Assembly (NCBI GenBank): GCA_944349635.1
Contig: CALVNH010000002.1
Location: forward strand, 1-64,000
Direction: 5' to 3'
Length of the DNA stretch: 64,000 bases
From: an uncultured Clostridia bacterium
GTDB taxonomy: Bacteria; Bacillota; Clostridia; Christensenellales; CAG-917
Below, in pieces: positions 9,501 through 18,400 of the stretch (the first letter of the stretch is position 1; each line of letters starts with the position of its first letter). Under the pieces are notes generated by a model that saw only the letters and a list, made by a program, of their open reading frames with translations, ran no database searches and was not told where the DNA came from. The position numbers were made by a program, and so were the translations under genes.

Positions 9501-10805
9501 AAGAAGACGGTCGTTCCCGTCTGGAGCGAACAGCGCACCTTCGTTTACGACGGCACCGAACACGGTCCCGAAGTGCTGTCGCTCGAAGGAGTCACGGACG
9601 GCGACGTCATTGTGCCTGCCGTGTCGGGCAAGCAGACCTATGCCGGTAGTTATATCATGACCGCCTATCTTTCCGAAAACGGCAATTATACCTTTGCGGG
9701 CGGGCTGACATCCACGGTGGCGTTCGGCATAGAAAAACGCGCGCTCGTCTTGACGGCAAAGCCCGTTTCAAAGGTCTATGACGGGAGGGCATACGAATTT
9801 TCCGTTGCCGACCTCGACGCTGAAGGACTTGCACCCACGGATACCGCAGAGCAGTTTCTGCGCGTTTCGGCAAAAGGGGATGCAGTGGAATCGGCGCACG
9901 CGGGAACACGCAATTACACGCTGTCAATCGAGCCTTACGGCAACGAAAACAAGTTCGGAAGCTATGATATCACGTTTATAAACAATGCTTCCACCGTCAC
10001 CGTTCTTCCCGCACTCATAACCTCCGTGACCTGGCAAACCGTTACGTCTTTCGAGTACGACGGCACTCCCCACGGGTTGAAGGCGGTCTCCGTTGCGGGA
10101 GCCGTAAGCGGTGAAGAGGAAGCCGTGCTTGCTTTGCTGGTTTACTCCGGCGCCGAAGTGAATGCGGGTGAGTATACCGCGACAGTTGCTTTGCCGGAAA
10201 ATTCCGACTACGCATTCGCGGAAGGCGCGCAGACGACCTGCGGCTTTACCGTAAGCCGAAGAGAACTGGTGGTCAATGCCGCCGACGTCGAAAAGTCTTT
10301 CGACGGCATTCCGTATGCGGGCACCGATACAGACGTTACGGGGCTTGCCGAAGGCGACTCGCTCGGAGAGGTGCTGTCCGTCTCGCTCGGCGGAACGGCT
10401 CTCGGAGCGACAAGCGTCGGCGTCTATGACATAGTGCTGATGTTCACGACCGTCGAAGGCGGAAAGGCAGGCAACTACAATATCGTGACCGAACCCAACG
10501 CAACTTTGCAAATCGTGCCTGCAAAAATCGTGCCGCAATGGAGTGAAGAAAGGGTCTTCGTTGCCGACGGAGAGGCGAAGAGTCCTTACCTCGTCAACGA
10601 AGAACTGCTTGCGGGAGGCGACGTGACTTACGAGTATTACGTCGTTACGGAGGAAGGGGAGCAGGGAGAGAAACTGACTTCCGCACCGTCCGCGACGGGA
10701 AAGTACATGGCGGTGGCGAAGCTGGGTTCCGATTTCCATGCCGAAGAGAAAGGGCTGCAATGTGTTTTCGAAGTGATTGCCGCCGAAGAGAATCAGGAGG
10801 GGTAA
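6510..10805 (+). CDS. Polytopic membrane protein with Ig-like and tandem MBG repeats
   Basis: 1431 residues. The first 170 residues contain about six hydrophobic segments (for example near residues 21-43, 50-70, 77-98, 104-130 and 147-166). After these the chain becomes soluble and rich in Thr, Ser, Val and Asp. An Ig-like domain lies near residues 495-585. It is followed by about ten repeats of roughly 80 residues, each opening with a variant of Y-D-G-T, the hallmark of MBG/YDG bacterial surface domains. There is no LPXTG sortase signal at the C-terminus, so the N-terminal membrane bundle is the likely anchor with the repeats outside the cell. Such a polytopic anchor is unusual, because surface proteins normally have a signal peptide. 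An adhesive or scaffold role is inferred. Confidence 0.75.
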   Translation: MADYSNDASVITARKIRSSKWFMFASVLIAAAVDLFALTILAKDGAGAEFLTPVCLMFVLDALFAVLILFSSYRFRYSRKQWIIYVFLTALLTCVTMLVVFVLSEFSVMTVVAAVAWCAVHLAVCVVTVFTALYASGNKKVSKLLGMVAAVAFMLIFAIAYTGYTATAGYFGQGENGEIRAVTYAYDDVSETYTATGVLDGRGGTVIIPETFNGKKVSAVDAALFALDDISKISIPGEYAPEIVNTEKLAYASESLVLEISVENIDSYRKLFYECAVNGGSIGAVSLANSAIPCGLEENEVYVTFAYDADSYLKAGRKIIPTWTGEKGEIFRISFASSECSYTAFCDVNDIEDLHSAYIYNNKYIMNPVAAGNGSALDGSVLNGNVKGAEVSFSKVYRVSLGEDNDLLYEDDTDFATFTLNGNEYDYTYVVASTANALLASFRNRDGFGLSWKYSSSTGSSVYNLSDFGYLLSSSTSERTLDAIKIYPEWKLNSPVISSVSTEHAANMLIYGESMTLTSTVTAPTDGLYLTYQWKNPENGEIGTDREVTLSNMLPSQSGQYVLTVTAASDTLTSLTSVAERGVNVTVNKRELGFVWNVPEESELVYKGADFTVSADYVEEDVINSDSITYLTNGNTFRNAGQYTVNVSLQGDAADKYIIAQGQSSVTLTVKKYVISAPVWGVTVTFVYDGESHAPAASVNGVGDDGELALTVAGAKTSVGTYTATAVLADEDARNYEFENATTQFTVQPRPATLVWNDVSYMYNGGVQHPSALSAENVIEKDYAAFMHSVMYMPVTDCVNAGEHTVGAEIAGTSNYVFESPQTKQFVIIKRTVGVTSWSWTSAEYDGTAQRPQINTVSNVIPGEEESFMQSITYSDGEISVGTYTVRATLPEVFNYSFNGNPTVFASYSITKRTLTLSVANASKTYDGTPFEDFRIVWNGLADTDVLDEVVTVTFGGSALTAVNAGKYEFEFSYAEGAKAGNYDIDVASRQAELTIAKKTVVPVWSEQRTFVYDGTEHGPEVLSLEGVTDGDVIVPAVSGKQTYAGSYIMTAYLSENGNYTFAGGLTSTVAFGIEKRALVLTAKPVSKVYDGRAYEFSVADLDAEGLAPTDTAEQFLRVSAKGDAVESAHAGTRNYTLSIEPYGNENKFGSYDITFINNASTVTVLPALITSVTWQTVTSFEYDGTPHGLKAVSVAGAVSGEEEAVLALLVYSGAEVNAGEYTATVALPENSDYAFAEGAQTTCGFTVSRRELVVNAADVEKSFDGIPYAGTDTDVTGLAEGDSLGEVLSVSLGGTALGATSVGVYDIVLMFTTVEGGKAGNYNIVTEPNATLQIVPAKIVPQWSEERVFVADGEAKSPYLVNEELLAGGDVTYEYYVVTEEGEQGEKLTSAPSATGKYMAVAKLGSDFHAEEKGLQCVFEVIAAEENQEG
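8270..10786 (+). repeat. Tandem MBG/YDG-type domain repeats within the membrane protein gene
   Basis: About ten coding repeats of roughly 240 bases. Repeat openings read VYKG, VYDG, MYNG, EYDG, TYDG, VYDG, VYDG, EYDG, SFDG and VADG. Each is followed by a GxYT or GxYx strand about 50 residues later (VGTYTATA, VGTYTVRA, AGEYTATV). Divergence between copies is high, so this is an old array of domains, not recent DNA duplication. Confidence 0.75.
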
Positions 10806-10806
10806 C

Positions 10807-11928
10807 ATGAGGTGTGATTCCTGCAAACGCGAAGTGGAACAGCCTCTCGAACTGTACGACGGTTCGTGGGCGTGCAACTTCTGCCGCAAAAAGCTGGTCA
10901 ACGAGCAACCCGAATTCCGCATCACGAAAAAGAACGACAGTCTGTTCAAGCTGTCGGAAATTTACTATTATCAGTGGCTCACGGAGAGCGCGGCGGGAGA
11001 TTTCGCCGCTGACGTTTCTTTGATAGAGAACGCCGTCGAGCTCTGCAAGTCCGCTGCCATGACAGGGCACCCCGAGGCCATACTGAAAATGGGCTATTAC
11101 TATGACAAGGACTATGTGGAGGCCAACCGCGGCGAAGATGTGCGCTGCCGCATCGCGTATGCCTACTATTCCTCCGTGTGTTTCAACAATTCCGACACGG
11201 TGAACGTCGAAGAAGGGGCCGATTACGTCGATATACAGGCGTTGAAAATAAAGGCGGCGACTCTGATGTTGCGAATGCTGGCGGCGGCTCCTCCGGAACT
11301 CAGGATTTCTCCGTCTTTCAGGTTCGAGGATGTGAAAGCGTCGGTGCGCAACCGCCTCGGCGTGGAGGTCGAGCCCGGATTCTCGGAGCCCGTTCACATA
11401 AACAAGAGCGAGCAGACGTTCAGAATTTTGCAATCGTTCGACAACACGATGAGGGCTCCCGTCTTCGGCATATTCCGTTTGAGCGGCGCGGAGCTCAAAG
11501 CTCTGTTTTCCATACGCGACGGCAATCTCACCGCAACCAGAATGGCGGAGAAACGTCTCTGGATGGATTGCATTCCCTGTACTTCTGACGGAAGAGTGGG
11601 GCAGACGGAGAACTTCGTCGCGCTGTCCAACAACAACAGAATAAAGCAGGTTCTTTCCGGCATAGACGACGAGGATTGCCTGTATCTTCGTTTCATCAAC
11701 GACGCGGGAAATCACGTATATCTCGGCAGGCAGGACCTCAACGCCGTTTCGAGAGCGTTCAGAAAGAACGAGGACGCTCTGACAAAACGGCTTATCAACG
11801 GCGGCGGACAAATGGATTATACTCTGTTCGACGACGATTTCTATATGTATATGGAAGGTTTCAAAACGGCGAGAAAGGCAGCCGTTAAACTTGTGGAAAA
11901 CATTTGCATCGGAGGAGGCACCAAATGA
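10807..11928 (+). CDS. Zinc-ribbon protein with helical (Sel1/TPR-like) repeats
   Basis: 373 residues. The N-terminus has a rubredoxin-like knuckle pair (CDSC at residues 3-6, CNFC near 25-28). A helical stretch with Sel1/TPR flavour follows (VSLIENAVELCKSAAMTGHPEAILKMGYY split over residues 70-100). The C-terminal 200 residues show no motif I recognise. The ATG at 10807 is chosen because GGAGGGG lies just upstream; it sits 1 base after the previous stop. The gene overlaps the next one by 4 bases (ATGA), indicating translational coupling. A protein-protein adaptor role is plausible but unproven. Confidence 0.6.
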   Translation: MRCDSCKREVEQPLELYDGSWACNFCRKKLVNEQPEFRITKKNDSLFKLSEIYYYQWLTESAAGDFAADVSLIENAVELCKSAAMTGHPEAILKMGYYYDKDYVEANRGEDVRCRIAYAYYSSVCFNNSDTVNVEEGADYVDIQALKIKAATLMLRMLAAAPPELRISPSFRFEDVKASVRNRLGVEVEPGFSEPVHINKSEQTFRILQSFDNTMRAPVFGIFRLSGAELKALFSIRDGNLTATRMAEKRLWMDCIPCTSDGRVGQTENFVALSNNNRIKQVLSGIDDEDCLYLRFINDAGNHVYLGRQDLNAVSRAFRKNEDALTKRLINGGGQMDYTLFDDDFYMYMEGFKTARKAAVKLVENICIGGGTK

Positions 11929-13400
11929 CGGATATCGATTTTATCATCAGCGCAATGGAAAATGCCGGCGTGGACGTGGACAAGGACTTCAGACGGCTGG
12001 AAGCCCGCGGTTACGCCAGCGACGAGTGTCAGGCTCTTGCCGAAGAGGCTCTCAAAGATATGGAAGCGGTAATCTACCGCGGAATAAACGGCGGGTACAG
12101 CATAAGCATGAAAAAGGCGTTGTCCGACCTCATGGCGCTCGTTCTCAAACTGGGCGACAGAAAATCCGCTGCAAAAATCACGAAATACATCAACGAAAGG
12201 AGAGAAATTATGGCCGATGTTAAATATAAGTCCAAGACCAACGGATTGGGAATAAAGGCGCTGGTTACGCGCTATGCGGAGAACTCCGAACTGGCAACGG
12301 AAGTCATCGCCAGACGCGAAAGCACCTCGACGGAGCTTGCGGCGTATATGAACGAGAGCAAGGACTGGTTGCAGGCGATTCAGGTCGCCGTGGCGAACGT
12401 CATGGACGACAGTTCCAAAAAGGCGTTGGAGTGCGCCAAAACCGTCATCGCCGACATTCAGTCCTGGCGCGACTACGCCTCTCGCGGAATGGCGACGTCC
12501 AAACTTATAGATTTTCTCAAAAACGCTTACGACGAAGTTCAGGCTTGGGCGCAGTTGGACCAGACGATTTCGGTCAGAAATCCCGCTGCCGACAAGAAAG
12601 ACATTCCCGAATACGAAGTCGACACCGTCGACCACATCATAACTTCCAACGGCAACGTGGAACTCATAAGGTCGCTGAACAAGAAAGTGTCCGACTATAT
12701 CGAGCGCACGGAAAAACTCTTCTCCGTAGACGACAAAATCGCGAGGAAAAACGACTACGAGGCAAAAATCCGCGACAACGACGCGAAAATCAAAAATATT
12801 TTCATTGCCTATCAGAACGGTGAAATGGACGCCGGCTCTTCCCGTGCCGAAATCGAGAGCATCAGAGCCGAGAACGATGATTACAACGGGGAAATCGCTT
12901 ACATCAAGGATGAAATCGACGTCGCAAATTCCGAACGCAGGTTGCGCCTGGAATCCGCCAAAGAAATCAGGCGTCTTGCCGACAGACTTTCCTTCTACGA
13001 AAAAGAGAACAGCATCATGCTTTATTATGCGGCAAACAACCTCGACGTCGTGGCGCTCGTCGATATGTTGGAAGGCAACGCATCACCCGACCAGATTGAA
13101 AAGGCAGTCACAAGCATGATGCGCGTAATTTCTGCGCAGGAAGTGCTCATCGGCAATCTGCGTACGGGAAAAGCGGAGACGGACGCCATAGCGGAGCACC
13201 GTCGCAAGATGAACGAAGCCATGAAGAAGAGCTCCGTGAAACGCACTCCGGAGCAGAACAGGAGCAAACAGGAAGACGACATCAGATTCATGCAGGAACT
13301 CGGGCAGTCGCTCTCTCTTGCGGAGAAACCCAAACAGCCGCAGGAAACGGAGGGCGAGACCCTTTCCAGAATCATCAATGTCACCAACGACGACAAATAG
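11925..13400 (+). CDS. Coiled-coil protein of unknown function
   Basis: 491 residues, almost entirely helical and highly charged. The ATG at 11925 follows a GGAGGAGG site and overlaps the previous stop. A long heptad-like stretch (about residues 235-360, rich in Lys, Glu, Asp and Asn) predicts a coiled coil. The C-terminal tail (from about residue 430) is polar and Gln/Glu-rich. There are no membrane segments and no recognisable catalytic motif. Its neighbours suggest a structural subunit of the operon's complex. No family name can be given. Confidence 0.6.
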   Translation: MTDIDFIISAMENAGVDVDKDFRRLEARGYASDECQALAEEALKDMEAVIYRGINGGYSISMKKALSDLMALVLKLGDRKSAAKITKYINERREIMADVKYKSKTNGLGIKALVTRYAENSELATEVIARRESTSTELAAYMNESKDWLQAIQVAVANVMDDSSKKALECAKTVIADIQSWRDYASRGMATSKLIDFLKNAYDEVQAWAQLDQTISVRNPAADKKDIPEYEVDTVDHIITSNGNVELIRSLNKKVSDYIERTEKLFSVDDKIARKNDYEAKIRDNDAKIKNIFIAYQNGEMDAGSSRAEIESIRAENDDYNGEIAYIKDEIDVANSERRLRLESAKEIRRLADRLSFYEKENSIMLYYAANNLDVVALVDMLEGNASPDQIEKAVTSMMRVISAQEVLIGNLRTGKAETDAIAEHRRKMNEAMKKSSVKRTPEQNRSKQEDDIRFMQELGQSLSLAEKPKQPQETEGETLSRIINVTNDDK

Positions 13401-13435
13401 GTCGGGAAGTATAAAGAAAAGGGAGTGTTGTCCGA

Positions 13436-15403
13436 ATGCCTAACGTGCGGGATATACTCGGCAAAGAGAATTACGTTTACGTAAACAGTCTTGCGCCGAA
13501 GGAACTCGAAAAGAGCGTCAAGGCGCTCAACGATTTGCTGAAAGAACCTTGGTTGAACGACGCCAACAAGGACGACGCGGCGGCTTTGGTATACCGCGTC
13601 GCGACGAAAATGCTGGCGCTCAGATATTTTTGCGAAGGTTACGACGAAAAGGACTTTTCGGCATTGAATGCCTATGTCAAAAAGGCAGTTCCCGTTGCGG
13701 AGAAATACGGTTACAAAAATACGCTCAACGTCATGAACAACGTCGTGGCACTTGCAGGAACCGTGAATTCCGTTATGGGCGACGCGGCGGCAATTGCGGA
13801 CAGAGTGCGTGATTACGACTGGAACCCCGTCGCTCTGTCGGCGGAGGAATGCGCGGAAGTCGCGGGCATTTTTGACAAAAAAGCCGAAACGCTTCGCAAA
13901 GCACAGCCGGTGGCAAATCCGTTCGGAGACAAAGTCAAAGCGCCGGACTTTTTGTCGGACGCCGTCAAAGAACTGGAACGCGTGCGCGATTTCGCTTTGC
14001 AGTGCGAAAAAGAGTATCTCCGAAAGGCTGACGACGAAACTTTCAATGCGTCCGTTCAAGACGCTTCCGACCTGCTTAAAAACGAGTACGGATATTTTCA
14101 GACTTTCGACGCCGGCAACCGTACCGTTGCCAACGTACAGGTGCTGTGCACGCCGTTTTTCGACGAGGCTGAACTCTTTGTAGCCGCGCATTCTTCGAGC
14201 AACGACACTTTGGTAAGGGTTTTTGCAGGGGACCTGGAACTTCTTTCCGCAAACAGGCTGAAAAAACTTTTCGGGCAACTTGCCGAAAGGAAATGCGTCT
14301 GTATGATTTTCGGACTGACCGACTATAAGAACGAAAAGAATGAAAACGACGTGTACGACTGCATTCTGCGTTTCGGAAAAAACGGAGGCAAGGCTTATCT
14401 TGTCGATACGGACGGCGGCAGAGGAGTGTTCAACCGCGCGCTTGCTTACATCGGCACACAGAGCGACATCGGTCCCGCGGACATAGGCTTCGTTTATCTC
14501 ACAATGCCGCTCTACACGGACGTTCTGGAAATTTTCGAAAACAAGGGCATGATAGGAGTAGCAGAGGAAAAAGCGTACACCGAAATCAGAGAAAATATGC
14601 CTTTTATGGGCTTCGTTGGGCTCAACGAGGCGGTGCGGGCGTTCGACAAACATTCCTCGTGGAAAACTCTTGCGGAAGGAAGGTCGGCAAACAACGCTCT
14701 TCACGTTGCGGAATATTTCAAAAACCTGCCGTCGCAGACGTTGCTTCTGGATTCGGGTTGGGGAGATTTTTCCGACAGGATAAAGGCCGTCAAATCGCCG
14801 ACGCTCACTTTCGATTACGACGACATAAAGACCCGCAACCCCGAGAACATCAAAAAAATAATGCAAGCCAAACTCCCCGTGTACGCAAAGTGCGGCATGC
14901 TTTCCAAATACTGTTTGCTGGGAGGAACCGACAAAAGCGTCTGGCGCGGATTTTCGCGGGAGGAGATGGAGGAACGCATAGAGGAGGCCACAAAACTGGT
15001 CATGCGCGCTTTGGGGGTCAATCTCACGCCGGAAGTGGCGGTTTTGGACAATCTCAAAGAAAAGTCCGCGGGAGGATTGTGCTACAACGGCGGCAAGCGC
15101 ATCGAATACAGATACAGTTGCGTCAAGGATTACGAGTGGCTTGCAGACGCAATCTGTCACGAGTGTTTCCACGCTTTTCAGCATAAAGTGATGTATAACG
15201 CCTGGTGCGATTGGTACTGGGAAGAGTTCGGAGTGACGCGGGGCAGAATCGCCGAGTGGATTGAAAACAACAAGTGCTATTTCAACATTTCCGACAACAG
15301 AAAGGCATATACGGTGCAGGTGCTGGAATGCGAGGCGCGCGCCTTTGCGAGCGACGCGTTGAGGGCAGCCGACACTTTCTGGCATACTTTGAATATTGAT
15401 TAG
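13436..15403 (+). CDS. Putative zinc metalloprotease (HExxH) of the accessory operon
   Basis: 655 residues. A zincin signature CHECFHAFQH lies near residue 574, matching HExxH. A candidate third ligand Glu sits in VLECEARAFA near residue 630, about 55 residues downstream, as in gluzincin-like folds. The rest is mostly helical, without signal peptide or membrane segment, so the protein is predicted cytoplasmic. An SD-like AAGGGAGTG precedes the ATG. The 35-base gap before it is among the longest in the operon but contains no terminator. Proteolytic activity is inferred from the motif only; the substrate may be an operon partner. The motif is convincing, the overall family is unknown. Confidence 0.6.
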   Translation: MPNVRDILGKENYVYVNSLAPKELEKSVKALNDLLKEPWLNDANKDDAAALVYRVATKMLALRYFCEGYDEKDFSALNAYVKKAVPVAEKYGYKNTLNVMNNVVALAGTVNSVMGDAAAIADRVRDYDWNPVALSAEECAEVAGIFDKKAETLRKAQPVANPFGDKVKAPDFLSDAVKELERVRDFALQCEKEYLRKADDETFNASVQDASDLLKNEYGYFQTFDAGNRTVANVQVLCTPFFDEAELFVAAHSSSNDTLVRVFAGDLELLSANRLKKLFGQLAERKCVCMIFGLTDYKNEKNENDVYDCILRFGKNGGKAYLVDTDGGRGVFNRALAYIGTQSDIGPADIGFVYLTMPLYTDVLEIFENKGMIGVAEEKAYTEIRENMPFMGFVGLNEAVRAFDKHSSWKTLAEGRSANNALHVAEYFKNLPSQTLLLDSGWGDFSDRIKAVKSPTLTFDYDDIKTRNPENIKKIMQAKLPVYAKCGMLSKYCLLGGTDKSVWRGFSREEMEERIEEATKLVMRALGVNLTPEVAVLDNLKEKSAGGLCYNGGKRIEYRYSCVKDYEWLADAICHECFHAFQHKVMYNAWCDWYWEEFGVTRGRIAEWIENNKCYFNISDNRKAYTVQVLECEARAFASDALRAADTFWHTLNID

Positions 15404-15416
15404 GGGGAGAAAGAGT

Positions 15417-18400
15417 ATGTATCTCGATGATTACGTCATCGATTTGTTGCACATAAACGAGGGTACAAGCAACAAGCTTATCGACATCGACGCCGGCAGC
15501 CGTATGCAGACGTATCTGCTGTCGCACGAGGGTTGTTCGGCACTGGCGGAGTATGCCGTTTCCGTGATTGTCGCAAGGACGGGAAAGACGGCAAATACCG
15601 TGCTTCGCGGAAGTGCCCCCAACGCTTCGCGCGAGCAGGTGATAGGGCGGAGCCTCAATACCTTCGACTGGACAAACGCTTTGGGCGAGCGCGACCCAAA
15701 ACAATTGGACTCTTTTATCGACAACGTTTACAAAAAACTCAATTTCAAAGGCAACAATCCTTTGTTTTTGAGCGTAGGAGCCCTCAAATGGCGAATAGCG
15801 GTTTCGCAGAACGAAATCAAAGACGTGGTTTCGCCTCTGCTTATATTCCCCATCCGTCTGGTGCGTTCGAGTTCGGTAAGTCCCGTTTCGGTGGAATTCG
15901 TGGACGACGACGCATACTTCAACCCTTGCCTTTATTACCGTTTGGTGCAGGATTTGGGGGAAGAGTTCGCAAAGGCGTTTCCTCATCCTAACGGCAGAGA
16001 TGCGAATTTCGATTTTCCTCTCGACCTGAAAGTATTCAAAGAGGACAACGGAGCGGAGTATTTTGCGCAGGTGGCGCGGTTTGTGCGAGAGGCAAAGTCA
16101 GCTGCCTCCGCAGACACCCTTTTCGAATTCGACAAGGACATCGTCGCTTTTACTACATACGACCACGACGAAGTGTGTATGTATTACGACATAAAGCGCA
16201 ACGAAAACAAAATCGAAAAGCACCCTTTGGTCGAGCGTGTTTTCAAAGAGGGAACGCGTGAGCCCGCAAAGCCTTTCGGAAACAAGTGGCCCAGCCTTAT
16301 TCTTCCTGCCGACAGCGTGCAGGAGGAAATCATACGGAGGGTAGTCGAGGGTGAATCGATGATAATAAAAGGGCCTCCGGGAACGGGAAAGACTCTGACA
16401 ATCGCCAATATGATAGGTGCATTGCTCGGCGAAGGCAAACGCGTTATGCTTGCATCGAGAAAACTGTCCGCGTTGTCGGAAGTCAACGCGAAACTCCCTC
16501 CGAAACTCCGCAAGTTCGTGATGTTGATGGATTACGAAACGGAAGAGCAGGCGGCGAAAGTCAACCCCGACAACATAAAGCGTGAGCTCAAGGCTTTGCT
16601 TACCGAAAGGAAGAAACACACCCTCGGTTCCGGAGTGACGGACGATTTGCGCTCCGGAGAAACCGAAAAGGCGGAGGCATGGAACTTCCTCGGCAACTAT
16701 GCGGAGTTCATGTTCGGCAAAAAGGGCGTTGTGGGCGGCAGCTATTATGACGCGCTCAACACATATTTTGCCGACAGCACTCTTCCCGCCGTGGAGTTCG
16801 ACGACAAAGAGAAAGCGGTCAAGGTTTCCCCGGAGGAGTATTCCGCCCTCAAACGCAATGTTGAAGCCGCAGGAAAACACTTCCTTTCGCTCACCGCGAA
16901 CGGCGCGCACGGCTTTTATAAGAATCCTTGGTACGGCGTGGGATTCGCCGTCGATGCGGAGAAGGCGTATTCTCTCAACAAAGCCATTGCCGCACGGGCG
17001 GACAGACTGTTGAAGACGTTTGACGGAAAGCTTGCCGAAAACGGCGGCGCGAACCTTGACGGTGTGAGTATGCCGTCCGTGCGCTGGATGTTGAGAGGTG
17101 GCGGTACGTCGCCCGAATGCGAGGGTATCATTTCCGCCGCAAAGGATGACGACGCAAGAATCGCACCTCGGAAAAAGGTTCTGAAAAAGGCAGTTGCGGC
17201 ATATTTCGAAGCGGCAGACAAAGTGCGTTACGATTTGACGTTCAAATCCGTGGACGAGCTTTTCGCATTGCAGGAAAAACTTCTTGCCGCCGACCTTGAC
17301 AAAGAGGACGGTTTTGCCGAGTTGGAGCGCATTGCCGCAAATTCCGACGTTTTCAAGGGACCGGGCGGAGAATTCCTCAAACAGACCGAAATAGACAAAT
17401 TGCTCGCCCTGGTCGACGCCATCGACGACACCGACGAAAAAATCGCAGCCCGTCGTTTCGAAATTTTCAAGGTTTTTTCCGCAGACGCAGTGCAGAAGAA
17501 TGCAAAACGGCTTTCGGACGCAACCCGCGCCTTAGAAGCGTATTTCGGAGCACAGGCGGTCAAGCCCAGATTTTTCGATTTCGCCGCGAAATCCGCCTTT
17601 AAGAAATTGGCTCCGCAAAGCTACCTCAAAGGAGTGACGTTCGCTCAGACGGTGGACGCCGTGTACAATTTTGCGGAAGCCGCAAAACTTGCCGACGAGA
17701 GAGAGGCGCAACTGAATCTGATATATGTTTTCTTCCAAAAGGAAGTTGACGCCGACAAAATAGAGTGTTTATCCTCTGTTTTGAAAAAATGCCGCGATAA
17801 AGGACTCGACACGAAGCGTTATGTTTCAAATGCGGTTGCGGCAAAGGACACGCTTGCGGATTGCAGACGGGCGCTTGCTTCCGCGCCGGAAGATTATACC
17901 GTCGGCGACTATCTTGCTTCACTTGACGCCGCTCTCAAATCGGACACTCTCTGCAATGCGTTGAAGGGATTCAACGCGGTGTGTCACGTCGCGGACGGAA
18001 TCGATTCAACCTCGGCGCCGCGCATCGCAGCTGCGGTGTCCGCTCTTTGGGAAATCGCAGCCGTAGGAGACCTCAAATACAAACCTGCACGGGAAGTCGC
18101 GGAGTTTGTCGCTGCCATGTGCGACGAAAGCTGTGCGGCACTCATAGACGAAATGGCGACAGAGGAAAGGAAGTTTGCCGAGGAGTGTTTTGCCAATTAT
18201 TACTCCGCGTTTCCGAATTTGCTTTCTCTCGGTGACTGGCGCATATTCGCTGCCGAGGCCGACGACAGAAGCGTGCTTGCGGCGATGCTGGGTTACAACA
18301 AGATTCTGTATTCGACTGACAACGTGCTGAATCTTTCCGCGTTTTTCCGTCCTTATGAGCAGAGTAAGATTTCGCCCGTACAGGCTCCTTTCGGTGACAC

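Noticed and set aside
6510-10805. MBG repeats as a CRISPR or DNA-level tandem repeat
   Set aside because: The repeats are similar only as protein domains; DNA copies are diverged and there are no unique spacers.
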